From assembly GCA_023205875.1 (NCBI GenBank), contig CP060768.1, forward strand, positions 248,001 through 312,000: 64,000 nt of DNA. Reading direction: 5' to 3'. A program made the translations under genes and the position numbers. Below, in pieces: positions 51,989-63,100 of the stretch; the first letter of the stretch is position 1; each line of letters starts with the position of its first letter. The notes beneath the pieces were generated by a model. The model made no database searches. It worked only from the letters and a program-made list of their open reading frames with translations, and was not told the DNA's origin. The stretch comes from Chloropicon primus (taxonomy: Eukaryota > Chlorophyta > Chloropicophyceae > Chloropicales > Chloropicaceae).

Positions 51989-54015
51989 GAAGCAAGGCCA
52001 AGGCCAGCAAGAAGGCCAAGGCCAAGGCCAAGGCCAAGTCTTCGACTTTGAAGAAGAGGCCAGAGGACCTTATCCCAACGACGCTGAAGCGCGTGCCTCG
52101 GAACAGGCACTCTATGGCCAACGTCATGGAACAGGTGAGCGCCGCTGAGATAGAGGAGCTCACGTTTCGGCCGAGGCTGGCGTGGGGCACCGGCACAAAA
52201 GCTTCGGGCTCCCGGCCGGGAACGGGCGTCAAGGCTTCCAAGCGGGGCGAGAGGATAGAAACGCTGTCGAGGCCGATGACGGACAAGTGGACCCAAAGGG
52301 AGCTCGAGAAACTCAGGGAGGAGATGGCCGAGGCTTCCAAGTATCCTTTCCAGCCGAGCATTGGCGACAGGTCGAGCGAGCTCGCGGCCGCCAAGACGAG
52401 GCGGAAGAAGGATCGGAGGGTTCAAGAGGAGGGCTTTTCGGAGGAGGGGGAGGCCGAGGCCGACGGCGAGGACTCGGCAGTCCACGAGCCGATTGAGGTC
52501 AGGCTGATGAAGAGCAACGAGCAGAGGGAGGCCCAGCTGAGGCAAGCGAAGCTCGAGAGGGAGTACGCCGAGCTCATGCACTGCACCTTCAAGCCAAACA
52601 TCGCCAAGCAGGCTGTTGGGCCCAAGAAGGACTACCTCGGCAAGGACTACAAGCCCATCCACCAGAGGCTCCACAAGGTTCTCCAGGACAAGTCCCTCCG
52701 CTTGGCCTCGGCGAGGATGAGCAAGGAGCTGGAGGACCCTGACCTGACCTTTGCCCCAAAGATCAACCCCAAGTCGGCCAAGCTGGCCCACATGAAGGCG
52801 GTGAGGGAGGAGCTTTCGACCATCGACAGGCTCGCGTCTGGGATGGTGACCACGGAGAGAAAGGACGCGGGCCAGGGTCTCGGTGGCGGTGACAGGAAGG
52901 GCAGGGCGAAGAACGAGGGGGGTGCTAAGGTGCCTGCGGGCCCGGCCTGGTGCTCGAGCCCCGCGACCTCCGCGCCGAGGACGACCCCGCCATCCTCGGG
53001 ATCGCCGGTGAGCCTCGTCGACGTCTCCAAGGTCGTCCCTCGGGAGTACCTGGACTGCACCTTCAGCCCCCAGATCAACCCCAAGTCCAAGGAGATCCTG
53101 AGCAAGTCCGAGGTTTGGAACCCGGACTTTCACAAGAGGCAGGAGCACTTTGTGGAGCACAGGCAGCGGTTCCTGAGCGAGGGCAAGAGGACCGAGGACA
53201 CGGACTGCACCTTCAGACCCAACATCGGGAACGCGAGGGAGTTCCTGAGGCAGCAGGCCAACAAGCACCTCAAGGAGAGCAAGATCGAGACGGTGACCCG
53301 GCTCAGCAGCCGGGACCTGGAGGAGAAGCGCATCAGGGAGACGTCCATCAGGGAGTCGTACTACTCGCAGTTCAACTTCGAGCCCAAGCTGACGGAGAGG
53401 TCCCGGGAGCTGGCGTCCGCGACGGACTTGGACGAGCTCGTGTACAACGAGAGGGGGCACAAGATCCGCAGGAGCATCGCCAGGCAGGTGGAGGAGGAGT
53501 TCAACTCCAAGTTCACGTTCCGGCCGGACACCACAAGGGGGAAGAGGTCGACGACCAAGGAGAACGTGGTCCCGACGGCGAGCCTGCAGATCGCGGGGGA
53601 CAAGGACACGGTGATCCACCGGATCGAGGCGTACAGGCAGGAGAAGGAGCTCAGGATCAGGGAGTTCCGCCAGGAGAGGGAGGAGGAGAGGATGCAGGAG
53701 TGCACGTTCGCCCCGAGGACGAACTCGGGGGGCGCGGCCAAGGCCAAGCTGAACAAGCCCGTCGTCGTCCACGGCCTGACGAGGTTCCTCAGGAACAGGG
53801 AGCTCGCGCGAGCCAAGGAGACGGAGAGGAGGCAGAGGGAGCTGGAGGTCTTCGCCACGGGCAAGGGGAAGCCCAAGTCCTGCTACACGGTGGCGGAGCC
53901 CTTCCGGCTGAGCAAGAGCAGGACCGCCAAGACCAAGATGGACAGGCTGCGGAGGGAGCTGGAGGACGAGTTCGAGAGGGAGTGCACCTTCAAGCCCAGG
54001 CTGAACAGGTTTTAG
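51436..54015 (+). CDS. Protein with about ten T-F-x-P-x-(I/L) repeats, possible axonemal or microtubule protein
   Basis: 859 residues, no intron, from the ATG at 51436 (the TTG-started extension is ignored). The first 230 residues are acidic and disordered, with Asp-run and Lys-Ala-Lys run segments. From about 235 a degenerate motif recurs about every 40-80 residues: LTFRPRLAW, YPFQPSIGD, CTFKPNIAK, LTFAPKINPKSAKL, CTFSPQINPKSKEI, CTFRPNIGN, FNFEPKLTERSREL, FTFRPDTT, CTFAPRTN, CTFKPRLNRF. Between them lie Arg/Glu-rich helices. I cannot name the family. This spacing of F-x-P-x-I/L motifs with charged helices is seen in several protist and algal flagellar proteins, so a filament-binding role is inferred. 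Confidence 0.75.
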
Positions 54016-55394
54016 AGGAGCGGGACGACTCTGGATTGTTGTTGTCAGAGGTCTTGAGGGGTGGAAATGAATTACACATGAAATCGGGAAAATTCGACAA
54101 CAACTCGTGCGACCGCGGCGATTGTTCACTCGATCAACGATCGTCGCGCGTCTTTTAGCAATGCAATTGTACAGTCAGTTAATACAATGAAACGTGCAAC
54201 CAACAACGCTGGTTGATTGATCACGGAAAAGCGCTTTGCTTCCTTTTTCCTTTCCTTCATCAATCAAGATTCATTCCTTTCATCGCCTTGGCAATACCAA
54301 TACACACACAGGAGGAGAGGCAGAGGAACTTCACTTCAAAGCAAGGCGTGTTTCGTCGTCGTCCCCGAAAAAGAGAGAGAGAGAGAGAGGAGGTTGATGC
54401 GGGTTGGTCTCAAAGGCGAGGTTGGAGTCCACCCCCCAAGAGCTTCGGCCGGGGCCGTTTCGCCCTCTCTCAAGATCCGATCTTTCGACGAGAGGTCGTT
54501 ACACCGGGAGTATTTTTATCATATCAAGTGTAACGTGTTGTAGAAGATTCCACAAAAGGGAACGTCACTCACGGAAACCCCCCCCGGGGCCATGAAATAT
54601 GGATAAGATGGATGAGATCTCTTTTTTAGGAAAATCCACCTGGTTTAACTTGGAGAAACTACTCGTGGTCGTCTCTGCGGTCGAAATCGAATTTCGCTTG
54701 TCCGTTTTTTTCGTTTTTTGGACCTCGAAAAGAGCAGAAAAATGCACTTTAACACAAAAAGCACTTTTTTTTTTTTTTTCACTTTTTGGGGGGCTCGAAA
54801 CCCGATAGGGAGTTCCAAGACGGGATCTCTACACGCACGTTCCTCACGCGCGGAGCATGCGTGGAAGGCGAGCGCGCTCCTCTCTGCCACAGAAAAAAAA
54901 AAAAACAGCTTGAGGCTTTTGGTGGGCTCTCTCTCTCTCCTTAACCCCACAACAGGAGGGACATTACGCGAACCTCTTTTTGTGAGGTCTGGTTGCGACC
55001 GAGGACGCTCTACCTTTGCATCCGTGGCTTTCGAACGAGACGCGCGACTTTGCGAGAGGTGAAGATCTCGACCTCCCCTCCACCCACCCCCCGAGAAATT
55101 AACGGAGGTGGTTGGCTCCTGGTTTGGAGTGGACTCCATTGGAGGGAGGAGAGCCTCTGTCTGTTCTTCTGGCTCTTTCTTTGTTGCTGTTCTCGGAGAG
55201 AAGACCTATGTTGCCTCTCATGCTTTAGCACACACACAGAGAGAGAGAGAGAGAGAAAGTTTTCCCAACTTTTTTTTTTGTGTGTGTGACTGGCTGACTC
55301 TTGTTGTCTCCAGAGTCAGTCAGTCAGTCAGTCCGGTCAGAAGAGCAACGCACACGCACAAACACGCACGCGCACACACGAGTGGTAGGGCGCC
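54016..55394. promoter_or_regulatory. 1.4-kb upstream region of the LHY/RVE-like MYB gene
   Basis: No gene recognised; open frames here are non-ATG or repeat-driven. It contains (GA)n runs at 54373-54388 and 55236-55254, (CA) and (GT) runs at about 55228-55237 and 55279-55288, GTCA iterations at about 55314-55331 and CA/GC alternations at about 55350-55380. Poly-T (54766-54779) and poly-A (54893-54905) tracts also occur. CCGATCTTTCGACGAGAGG at about 54475-54493 is a weak relative of the recurring element. Confidence 0.4.
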
Positions 55395-56972
55395 ATGCAG
55401 CAGCAGGTTCATCGTCCCGGAGCGGCTGCAGGCCAGGCGGCTCACAACAACAACAACAACAACAGCAGCAGCAGCGAGGCCAAGGCGGAGAAGAAGGGGG
55501 AGACCAACCCCGCCACCACCCAACCACCCCAGCAGCAGCAGCAGCAGCAACCGAAGACGCGCAAGCCGTACGTGATCACCAAGCAGAGGGAGCGGTGGAC
55601 CCCGGAGGAGCACAAGCGGTTCTTGGAAGCCTTGCAGATCTTCGGCAGGCAGTGGCGGAAGATCGAGGAGTACATCGGGACGAAGACGGCGGTCCAGATT
55701 CGGTCGCACGCCCAAAAGTTCTTCACCAAGATCGAGAGGGAGAACAAGCTCTCGGACGGCAAGGGGAGCGGGATCGGGCAGATTTACATCCCGCCGCCCC
55801 GGCCCAAGAGGAAGCCGAGCCACCCGTACCCGAAGAAGGCCAAGGTGCCGAGCTGCGGCCAAGGCGGCAAGGACACGTCGTCCAACAAGAAAGCCAAGAC
55901 GACAGCGACGGCGACGGCGAGGGCGGAGACCGGCGAGGCCAACAAGGCGACGGCCACAACCAACAACCAAGAAGTCCTCGGGGACTCGACCGGCAAGGGG
56001 GCGACGACGACGACGACGACGGCAGCGTCGGCGCCCGCACTGAAGAGGCAGAACTCGTGCCTGTCGCTCCAGGCGGCCGCAGCGGCCAGCGCACCCCCCA
56101 CCGGCCTGCCCCCGACGGCCTCCCTCGTGGGGCCACTGCCCGTGAAGATGCTGGACAACCTGCCGTACCTCACGTGGCTCAGCTCCTTGTCCGGGGTGAA
56201 CAAGGTGCCGCAGCTGGGCGTGTCCCAGGGGAACGTGGTGATGCCAACGCCGCACAAGATCCTTCCCGGGGTGGTGCCCCTGACCGGCGCCGGCTTCAAG
56301 ACGGGCGAGCTCGTGCACATGCACAAGCTCCTGGTGAACGCGGCGGAGCAGTCCTCCTCGAGGGAGGAGAAGGAACAGGCCCTCGCGGCGGCGAGGATCA
56401 TCGAGGAGCAGATTCGGGAGGCGAACGACCTGGGCGCAGGCGTTCAGGACAACAACAACGGCCGTGGCGGGAAGATGGTCGCCTCGCCCTCGTCCCTGAG
56501 CCTGGCGCACAACCAGTCGGCGTTCGTGAGCACGCAGCAGGCGGCCGAGGGGCAGCACCAGCAGGTGCAGGCGAACGTGAAGGCCAAGCCCCGGGACCTG
56601 TCGGGCGGGTCGGACAAGTCGGGAGAGTCTCAGAGCCGGACATCGCCAATGGTGGCGGGGGGGAGCAACTCGTCCGGGTCCCAGGGGAGCGACGGGTCGG
56701 GGTCCGCGGACAACTTGCGGAAGATGGCTCCAAAGTCTCCATCGCCTCAGGAGGGGCCGATGAAGAAGGGGATCTCTCCGCCACTCACGAGCGAGCGGAA
56801 CGGCAACTCAAACGGATCGAGCGGCAACGACAGCAACGAGCAGCAGCAGAACAACGGGACTTCGAACAACCAGGCGCAGTCCCAGCTGCTTCCGGCGCAG
56901 GATCAGCCGCAGCAGCTCCAGAACAACTCCCCGCCGACGACAAAGTCTGGCTTCAAGCCATACAAAAAGTAA
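55395..56972 (+). CDS. LHY/CCA1/REVEILLE-type single-MYB clock transcription factor
   Basis: 525 residues, no intron, ATG at 55395. The N-terminus is Asn/Ser/Gln-rich. The single MYB repeat at about 65-113 begins [20 protein letters not shown], followed by the SHAQKYF-class signature as SHAQKFF in [16 protein letters not shown]. Directly C-terminal is the LHY-CCA1-like/RVE segment, [20 protein letters not shown] (about 128-147), which separates this clade from other SHAQKYF MYBs. The rest is disordered and Gln/Ser/Gly-rich. In green algae such proteins bind evening elements and repress TOC1; a TOC1-like gene is in this same window. Whether it is the CCA1 orthologue or an RVE8-type activator cannot be decided by eye. 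Confidence 0.88.
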   Translation: MQQQVHRPGAAAGQAAHNNNNNNSSSSEAKAEKKGETNPATTQPPQQQQQQQPKTRKPYVITKQRERWTPEEHKRFLEALQIFGRQWRKIEEYIGTKTAVQIRSHAQKFFTKIERENKLSDGKGSGIGQIYIPPPRPKRKPSHPYPKKAKVPSCGQGGKDTSSNKKAKTTATATARAETGEANKATATTNNQEVLGDSTGKGATTTTTTAASAPALKRQNSCLSLQAAAAASAPPTGLPPTASLVGPLPVKMLDNLPYLTWLSSLSGVNKVPQLGVSQGNVVMPTPHKILPGVVPLTGAGFKTGELVHMHKLLVNAAEQSSSREEKEQALAAARIIEEQIREANDLGAGVQDNNNGRGGKMVASPSSLSLAHNQSAFVSTQQAAEGQHQQVQANVKAKPRDLSGGSDKSGESQSRTSPMVAGGSNSSGSQGSDGSGSADNLRKMAPKSPSPQEGPMKKGISPPLTSERNGNSNGSSGNDSNEQQQNNGTSNNQAQSQLLPAQDQPQQLQNNSPPTTKSGFKPYKK

Positions 56973-57201
56973 GGGTTCGTATACGATGATGGTTGTGTGG
57001 TGGAATAGAAGATATAGTAAGATATGGTAAGATAAAGGCCCGCGCGCTCTGGCGCATCACACACGAACAGCAAGCTTAATAAATAATACATGATCACTCT
57101 AAGGAGCTGCCTGAGAGACCGATTCTCCTGCTACCCACGTCAAGCGTTACTTCTTTTTTTTGGCGACAATCGTAACGTCTTCTCACTCCTGCAATCAAGA
57201 G

Positions 57202-59421
57202 TCAGTACAAGGAGTCCTCCAGCATCAAGAGCTTGTGGATGAGGAAGGCGTACTGGATGTTGTTCGTGCCGAGGATGTTCTCCAACTTTGCTTGAGTTTC
57301 CACCTCCGGATCGCCCTCCGTCTGCCCGATCTTGCGAAGGTACTTGTACACCCCGATGAACTTCGCCTCGCCTATCTTGTCCTCGAGAGTCACCCGGAGG
57401 CTCTCTATCCTCTGCCCTATGCCGACCCGGAGGGCGAGCTCCTTGCCGGAATTTCCGTTCCCGAGGTGCTCGGCCGCCGCGAGGACCCCGGGCGATCCCT
57501 CGTGGGTGGTCCGAACGTTGCGGTTCACGATGAAGGTTCCGTCGCCTTCCAGGAGGCTCTCGTCTCGGTGGTCCCTCCTTCCGCTGGCCTGCTTCGAGCG
57601 TTGCTGACCGCCGCCCACCGCCGCCGCGGCAGCCTTCTTTGGCTGCCGAATCATGGAGTTCTCCTTGGCAGACACGAAGATCTCGACCACGGGAAACTTC
57701 TTCTCGGGCGCCTTCCTCCTGTTGCTCTCCCCCTTGTGGTTGCCCTCACGCCCCTGCACGGCGAGGGCGGGGGCGGCCTTCGTCGTCTCCACCACAAAGT
57801 TTTCAATCTTTGCGGGAATTTTCTCCAGCACGGGGTCACCGCTGGCCCGCCTCTCGTCATCCGGGGCCACGAGCTTCCCCCTCTGCCTCTCGGCAAAGGC
57901 GGCGCCTGCCGCCCGGAGCATGTCCTTCGACAGCCTAGGCTTCACGTTCTTCATGCCGGATTTGTGCCTCGCCATCTGCTTCTTGATCTGCTCGTCCCTC
58001 TTCAGCTTGGCCTCCTTGTTTGCCCTGATCTCCGCGTGAAGGGCTTCGCTCTTGGCGACCTTCTTGGCCTCCTCCTGGGCCTTGAGCCGGTACATCTCGT
58101 CTTTCTCCCGCTGCTCACGGAGCCAGCGCTTCTTTGACCACTTCTCGTCCACCGGAATTCTTCGAGCCCCGCCGCCTCCGCCCCCGCCCCGCCGCTCGGT
58201 CGACGGAACCCTGGTTGGCACGTTCCTGAAGACCGGCATGGGCTTCCTCTCTCGCTCTGGCGCCGTTCTTCGAGGCACCTGCGGCTGCTTGCCGACGGCA
58301 AGCCTGCCGTTCTCCCTTCCCCTCAAGTGGCTCTCCCCCGGCGGTCGCTGCGGAGACGCCTTCGCCGCTCCCTCACCCTTCTGAATGTTCAGTGCCTGCC
58401 CGAGCTCCTTCAAGGCGGCCTCCTGCTCCTTGAACCAGTCCTTCTTCTCGGGCTCGGCCGGCATCGGCGGATCGCTCGGCTCGGCGGATTCGGGCTGCTC
58501 GGATCTCGGCGCCGGCAGGTCCCCGTTCCCTTGGACGGCGGCCGCGTCGTTCCCAGCACAACCCTGCTGCCTCTCATCGTTCTTCTCCCTCTTCCTCTGG
58601 AGTTTGGCAAGGAACTTGTCGAGGTGCTGCTTCACGTACGGCTGGGAGAGCATCTGCTTCACGCTCGGCCTGCTTTGGGGGTTCCTCCTGAACATGCTGT
58701 CGATCAGCCTCTTGAGCTTGGGACTGTACCTATTCGATATCGCTGGGTACTTGCCGCTGAGAATCTTCAGCACCAGAGCGGGCAAGCTCTGGCCGTCAAA
58801 GGCGTGGTTCAAGGTCGTGAGCTCGTAAAGGATGCACCCCAGGGCCCAGACATCACTCTTCTGGTTGTACGGCTTGTCCTCGCAAATCTCGGGGCTGAGG
58901 TAGTAAGGCGTGCCGATCGCAGTCTTCGCCACATCAGAGGAAGTGTTCAGGACCTTTGCGATTCCAAAGTCTCCGACTTTGAGCAAGCCCTCCTTTGTCA
59001 CGAAGATGTTTTTACTTTTCAGGTCTCTGTGCAAGATGTTCTGCTTGTGTATGTGGCTGACGGCGAGAGCTATCTGCACGAAGAAGTGCATGATCTCGTC
59101 CTCAGACAAGAGCTTGTGCTGACTCTTGCGCTTCTGGATGAGGGTGTACAGCTCTCCTCGCTCTGCAAACTCCATGAAGATATTCAGGGCTCCGTCCTCG
59201 ATGATGCACTCGTAGTACTTGGTGATATTGATGTTGTCGAACTTTTGGAGGAACTCGACCTCCAGTCGAGCGTCTGTCTGCTCCTTGTCCGTCATGTTCT
59301 TCATGTTCACCCTCTTGCAAACAAGTGCTTTGCCATCCGAGATTCTCTTGGCGAGAAAGACTGTGCCATAAGCACCTCTCCCGATAGCCTTCACCAACCG
59401 ATACTTGTCCGCCAGCGCCAT
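57202..59421 (-). CDS. NIMA-related kinase (NEK1/3/5-like)
   Basis: 739 residues from the ATG at 59421; the upstream frame is a (TG)n tract without ATG. The kinase domain is at about 1-260: glycine loop IGRGAYGTVF, VAIK-type Lys in LVCKRVN, catalytic loop HRDLKSKNIF, DFG in VGDFGIAKVL, T-loop TAIGTPYYLSPEI, and the NEK hallmark YNQKSDVWALGCILYEL. All catalytic residues are present. The C-terminal region has basic coiled-coil and Pro/Ser-rich segments (KWSKKRWLREQREKDEMYRL). It ends with a helical block resembling the NEK1/5 C-terminus (RIESLRVTLEDKIGEAKFIG, YAFLIHKLLMLED). NEKs of this group act in cilium length control, flagellar severing and mitosis. Confidence 0.9.
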   Translation of the reverse strand: MALADKYRLVKAIGRGAYGTVFLAKRISDGKALVCKRVNMKNMTDKEQTDARLEVEFLQKFDNINITKYYECIIEDGALNIFMEFAERGELYTLIQKRKSQHKLLSEDEIMHFFVQIALAVSHIHKQNILHRDLKSKNIFVTKEGLLKVGDFGIAKVLNTSSDVAKTAIGTPYYLSPEICEDKPYNQKSDVWALGCILYELTTLNHAFDGQSLPALVLKILSGKYPAISNRYSPKLKRLIDSMFRRNPQSRPSVKQMLSQPYVKQHLDKFLAKLQRKREKNDERQQGCAGNDAAAVQGNGDLPAPRSEQPESAEPSDPPMPAEPEKKDWFKEQEAALKELGQALNIQKGEGAAKASPQRPPGESHLRGRENGRLAVGKQPQVPRRTAPERERKPMPVFRNVPTRVPSTERRGGGGGGGARRIPVDEKWSKKRWLREQREKDEMYRLKAQEEAKKVAKSEALHAEIRANKEAKLKRDEQIKKQMARHKSGMKNVKPRLSKDMLRAAGAAFAERQRGKLVAPDDERRASGDPVLEKIPAKIENFVVETTKAAPALAVQGREGNHKGESNRRKAPEKKFPVVEIFVSAKENSMIRQPKKAAAAAVGGGQQRSKQASGRRDHRDESLLEGDGTFIVNRNVRTTHEGSPGVLAAAEHLGNGNSGKELALRVGIGQRIESLRVTLEDKIGEAKFIGVYKYLRKIGQTEGDPEVETQAKLENILGTNNIQYAFLIHKLLMLEDSLY

Positions 59422-60107
59422 CCTGCTGCTTCTGCACACACACACACGCACACACACACACCAGAGAGGCCTTCCCTTCTCCTTGGGACAATTTCTGGAT
59501 GCAGGCACCTCAATCCGAATCTACATATACCGATGTGAACCCGATGAATGACACACAAGACTCCTCTCCCTTCCTCCTGGCCTCCCAAGACTCCGCCTTG
59601 CCCCTTCTCCTCTCCTTGTCCCTTCCTTTGACACCTCTACCCCCCCTTCTCCTTGGGACAATTTCTGGATGCAGGCCCCTCGATCCGAGTCTACATATAC
59701 CGATGTGAACCCGATGAATGACACACAAGACTCCTCTCCCTTCCTCCTGGCCTCCCAAGACTCCGTCGTCGTCTTGCCGCTCCTGTGTGCCGCTCCTTTC
59801 CTCTCCCTCTCCTTCCCCCTCCACCTTTGACAGATGAAATTTTTTGAAGATGAAAATTTTTTGGGTTCCTTCGGAGACGGACGGCTTTGGAGACCGCGTT
59901 CTCCAGGTGGAGATTTTTGAACGTGCTCCGCGTCCTGGCTCTATCATCTTGGACGAGCACCAAGGCCAATAGCCTCCTTGGCCATAGCCTCTTTGCCTTG
60001 GTCTTGGCCTCCCTCCCACTTTCACTTTCACTTTCACTTCCACCTCCATTGAATTCTCTTCAAAGCCATTGCCTTTGGAGTTGCCAGACGCAGGAGTCGG
60101 TCGCACC
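59422..60107. promoter_or_regulatory. Divergent region between the NEK and LRR genes
   Basis: No gene seen. (CA)n immediately abuts the NEK ATG (about 59434-59460; (TG)n in sense). A 170-bp tandem duplication (59481-59820) follows. Then pyrimidine-rich sequence, GAAGATGAAAATTTTTTG at about 59847-59864, and iterations of TTTCAC (about 60018-60036) precede the LRR gene ATG. Confidence 0.5.
59481..59820. repeat. 170-bp tandem duplication upstream of the NEK gene
   Basis: CCTTGGGACAATTTCTGGAT starts at 59481 and 59651 (period 170). The first about 115 bases of each unit match almost exactly (three or four substitutions such as GCACCTCAATC versus GCCCCTCGATC). The pyrimidine-rich second part is more diverged but both end near CTTTGACA. 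The duplication lies in the shared upstream region of NEK and the LRR gene. Confidence 0.9.
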
Positions 60108-63100
60108 ATGGGTGGTGGGACGTCAAAGTAAGTTGACTTTCGAGGGGCAATGCCACCGTGTGGCTGGGTAGCTTTGGGTACCTGCCTTTTTTTGCAGACG
60201 AATGAAGCGCTTCAGCTGTTTTGACTGACTTCTGAACGATGAACTCGACTCGTTTTGACTTGCCGTTGCAGACGCTCGAGGTTGGAAAACCTAGAGGAGG
60301 ATCCAGACGTGGAAGTAGACCTCGAGGAGGAAGAGGAGTATCAGGAGGTACGTTTGCCCTCAGAGTGGGAAACTCGGGAAGTGCCTGACCTGGTCCGCAA
60401 CACAAAGTTACTGACAACACCTTGCTGCTCTGCATTTTTGTGCATGCTCTTCACGTCGATTCACAGGGAGGAGGTGACCAGAGGCTGGTAGCTGGGGTGA
60501 AGAATGTAGACAAGAGCAAACAAAAGTTGAGCTCGTATCCCTCGGAACTGAGCAAGTACCGAGAGCTTGAAACCGTCGATTTGTCTTGGAACTTCATCAA
60601 GGTAAGCTCGGACGCCATCTTTGGACACCGAAATGGTGCGTGTGCGTGTGACTGACAAGCGTTTGACCTCCTCGCCTCGCGGCCAAGCACAGTCGATTCC
60701 AAACTATCACTGCTCGGGTTTGAACTTTTTGAGGGAGCTTCGGATCCCTTTCAACAAGTTGGAGGACCTCCCAGAGTCCTTCGGCAACCTCAGGGAGCTT
60801 CGAATTCTGGACGTCCAAGGGAACGCGCTGAGTTACCTCCCCGAGTCGTTCGTGCTGCTTCCAAAGCTTGAGGTGTTCTTCGCCGCGAAGAATGACCTGA
60901 GGCAGTTCCCGAGGGAGCTCAAGTCGATGGAGTGCTTGCACACGCTGGACCTAGGATACAATAAGATCGTTCGTGTTGGCCGGACGATAGGAACCCTGAA
61001 AAGCTTGCAGCATTTCTCGATCACGCACAATGAAGTGAAAGAGTTGCCTCCGGAGATGGGCAGGCTGAAGCACTTGCAGACTCTTGACTTGTCCTACAAC
61101 GAACTGACGGAGCTGCCAAAGGAGCTGGGAAGATGTCAGCAGATTATGTTCCTCGATGTGTCCCACAACTTTCTGCGGGCGATGCCGTACCAGCTCTGCG
61201 AGTGCCAGGTCCTCCAGCACCTTGACTGCAGTCACAACAAGCTCGTGGACATTCCGCAGCAGTACTGCTACATAAGAACCCTTCGCAGGCTGAACGTCTC
61301 GGACAACAGGATCATAGGATTCGATGGCCCGATACACTTTTGGATCAACTTGCAGTCGCTGGACGTGTCGAACAACAACCTGATGGTCATCCCCCTGGAG
61401 TTCAGTCAGCTGCCGCTCCTCGACTTGTACATGCACGGGAACCCGGAGCTCAAGATACCAGACAAGGCCCTTGAGGGCGGGACGATCTCTTTGCTTTGCT
61501 ACCTTGGAACTATTGGGGCACAGCACAGGATGATGTCGGATTACATCGACAGCTTGACGTTCAGCAACAGCGACAAGAACAAGGACAAGCAGGACGAGGA
61601 GGGGGAAGAGATTGGAAGGTTGATCGCGGGTGATAACACGAACCAGATCATTGTGGCGAGCACCTCCGAGGAGAGGAGCAAGATTCATGAGGAGATCAGG
61701 CAGACGAGGGAGTGGCTTGAGGCCGACCCCCGGCGAGCGCGGTTGGCGATGACCATGAAGGAGAAGCAGAAGGTGTTGAGGAAAGAGGTTGAGCAGACTA
61801 GAAAATTCCTGGCAATGAAAAAGATGGAACTGGGCAACCCCCACGTTCTGCTGATGGAGCGAGCGCGTTACACCGGGATACTGAATCTCAAGTCAACGAA
61901 CTTAAAGTCGATTCCCCCGGAAGTTCAGGACCTCAAGGACTTGAAGGTGGCTGACTTTAGGATGAACACCTTGACCGCGCTGGATGAGCACATACTGGGG
62001 CACGAGACTCTGACCGTCTTGGACGCTTCTCACAACCACATCACCCACCTGTCGTCCCAAGCGAACCTTCCAAGCCTGAAGGTCCTTTGCCTGGCCTTCA
62101 ATGACCTGAAGAAGCTCCCTGGCGACCTGGCTCGGAAAGCTCAGGGGATGGAGGTACTTTACCTGTCAGGGAATGACCTCTCTTCCCTTCCCGAGACCTT
62201 TAGCGAGCTGAGGGTGAAGGATCTTTACGTCAGCGAGAACAAGTTCGCGTCGGTGCCAACTCAAATCCTGGACATGACCCAGATCACCAAGCTGTCCCTG
62301 TCTTGCAATGCGCTGAGCTTCATACCACCCCAGATGGCGAATCTCGTGAACTTGCAGTTCCTCGACATTAGTTTCAACAACATCAAGGAGCTGCCCAAGC
62401 AGTTTGGAGAGCTGCCGAACTTGGAGAGGCTCAACGCGGGCTTCAACCCCCTGGGTCCTGAGCTTCCCGCGTGCCTGTCGACGCTTCCCAAGCTAGCGGA
62501 GCTGAACCTGGACTTCTCGGACATTCAGACGATTCCTCTGGAGTTCGGGGAGATGGCCGCGCTGCAGGAGATCCAGCTCGAGGGGAACAACCTCGAGCAT
62601 CCATTTGACGTGATTTACAAGAAGTCGCCCCTTCTGCTGGTCAGCCTCTTCGACACGGAGACAGAGAGCTTGGATCTCTCTAACTGCGGCATGGAGGAGA
62701 TCCCGAGCGAGATTGGCAGGCTGCAAAGGCTGTACAGCCTCGACCTCAGCGACAACAACATCACAACCGTTCCTTTTGCGATCGGGCAACTGTACAACCT
62801 CGTCACGTTTAGCCTGGAGGGCAACCCCCTGAAAGCGCCTTTCAACCAGGTGAGGCGGCAGCCTTATGGGGACTTGGCCATCGTGGCATTCCTGGACACC
62901 CAGGCCGTTGAGCTTGATCTCACCGGTTGCTCTTTCATGGAGCTGCCAGAGTCGATGCAGCGGCACTCGAGGGAACTTGAGAGTCTGAACCTGAGTGACA
63001 ACATTCTGCACGAGCTTCCTGACTACTTCACGAGCTTCCAGAACCTCACCAGCCTCGTGCTGGACAACAACAGGTTCCAGGAGTTCCCCGAGGAAGTCTG

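Noticed and set aside
51706-54129. 807-codon minus-strand frame and 402-codon plus-strand frame (52950-54158) over the T-F-x-P gene
   Set aside because: Both are composition shadows (Leu/Arg- or Gly/Gln-rich). The frame from 51436 has motif repeats and coding character.
55316-55394. Earlier start for the MYB gene within the GTCA/CA-rich stretch
   Set aside because: The longer frame (55301-56989) is a different reading frame made of Gly/Arg/Gln shadow. The MYB frame has its ATG at 55395.
59510-60109. 199-codon minus-strand frame upstream of NEK
   Set aside because: It is generated by the 170-bp duplication, repeats the same peptide, and shows no domain.
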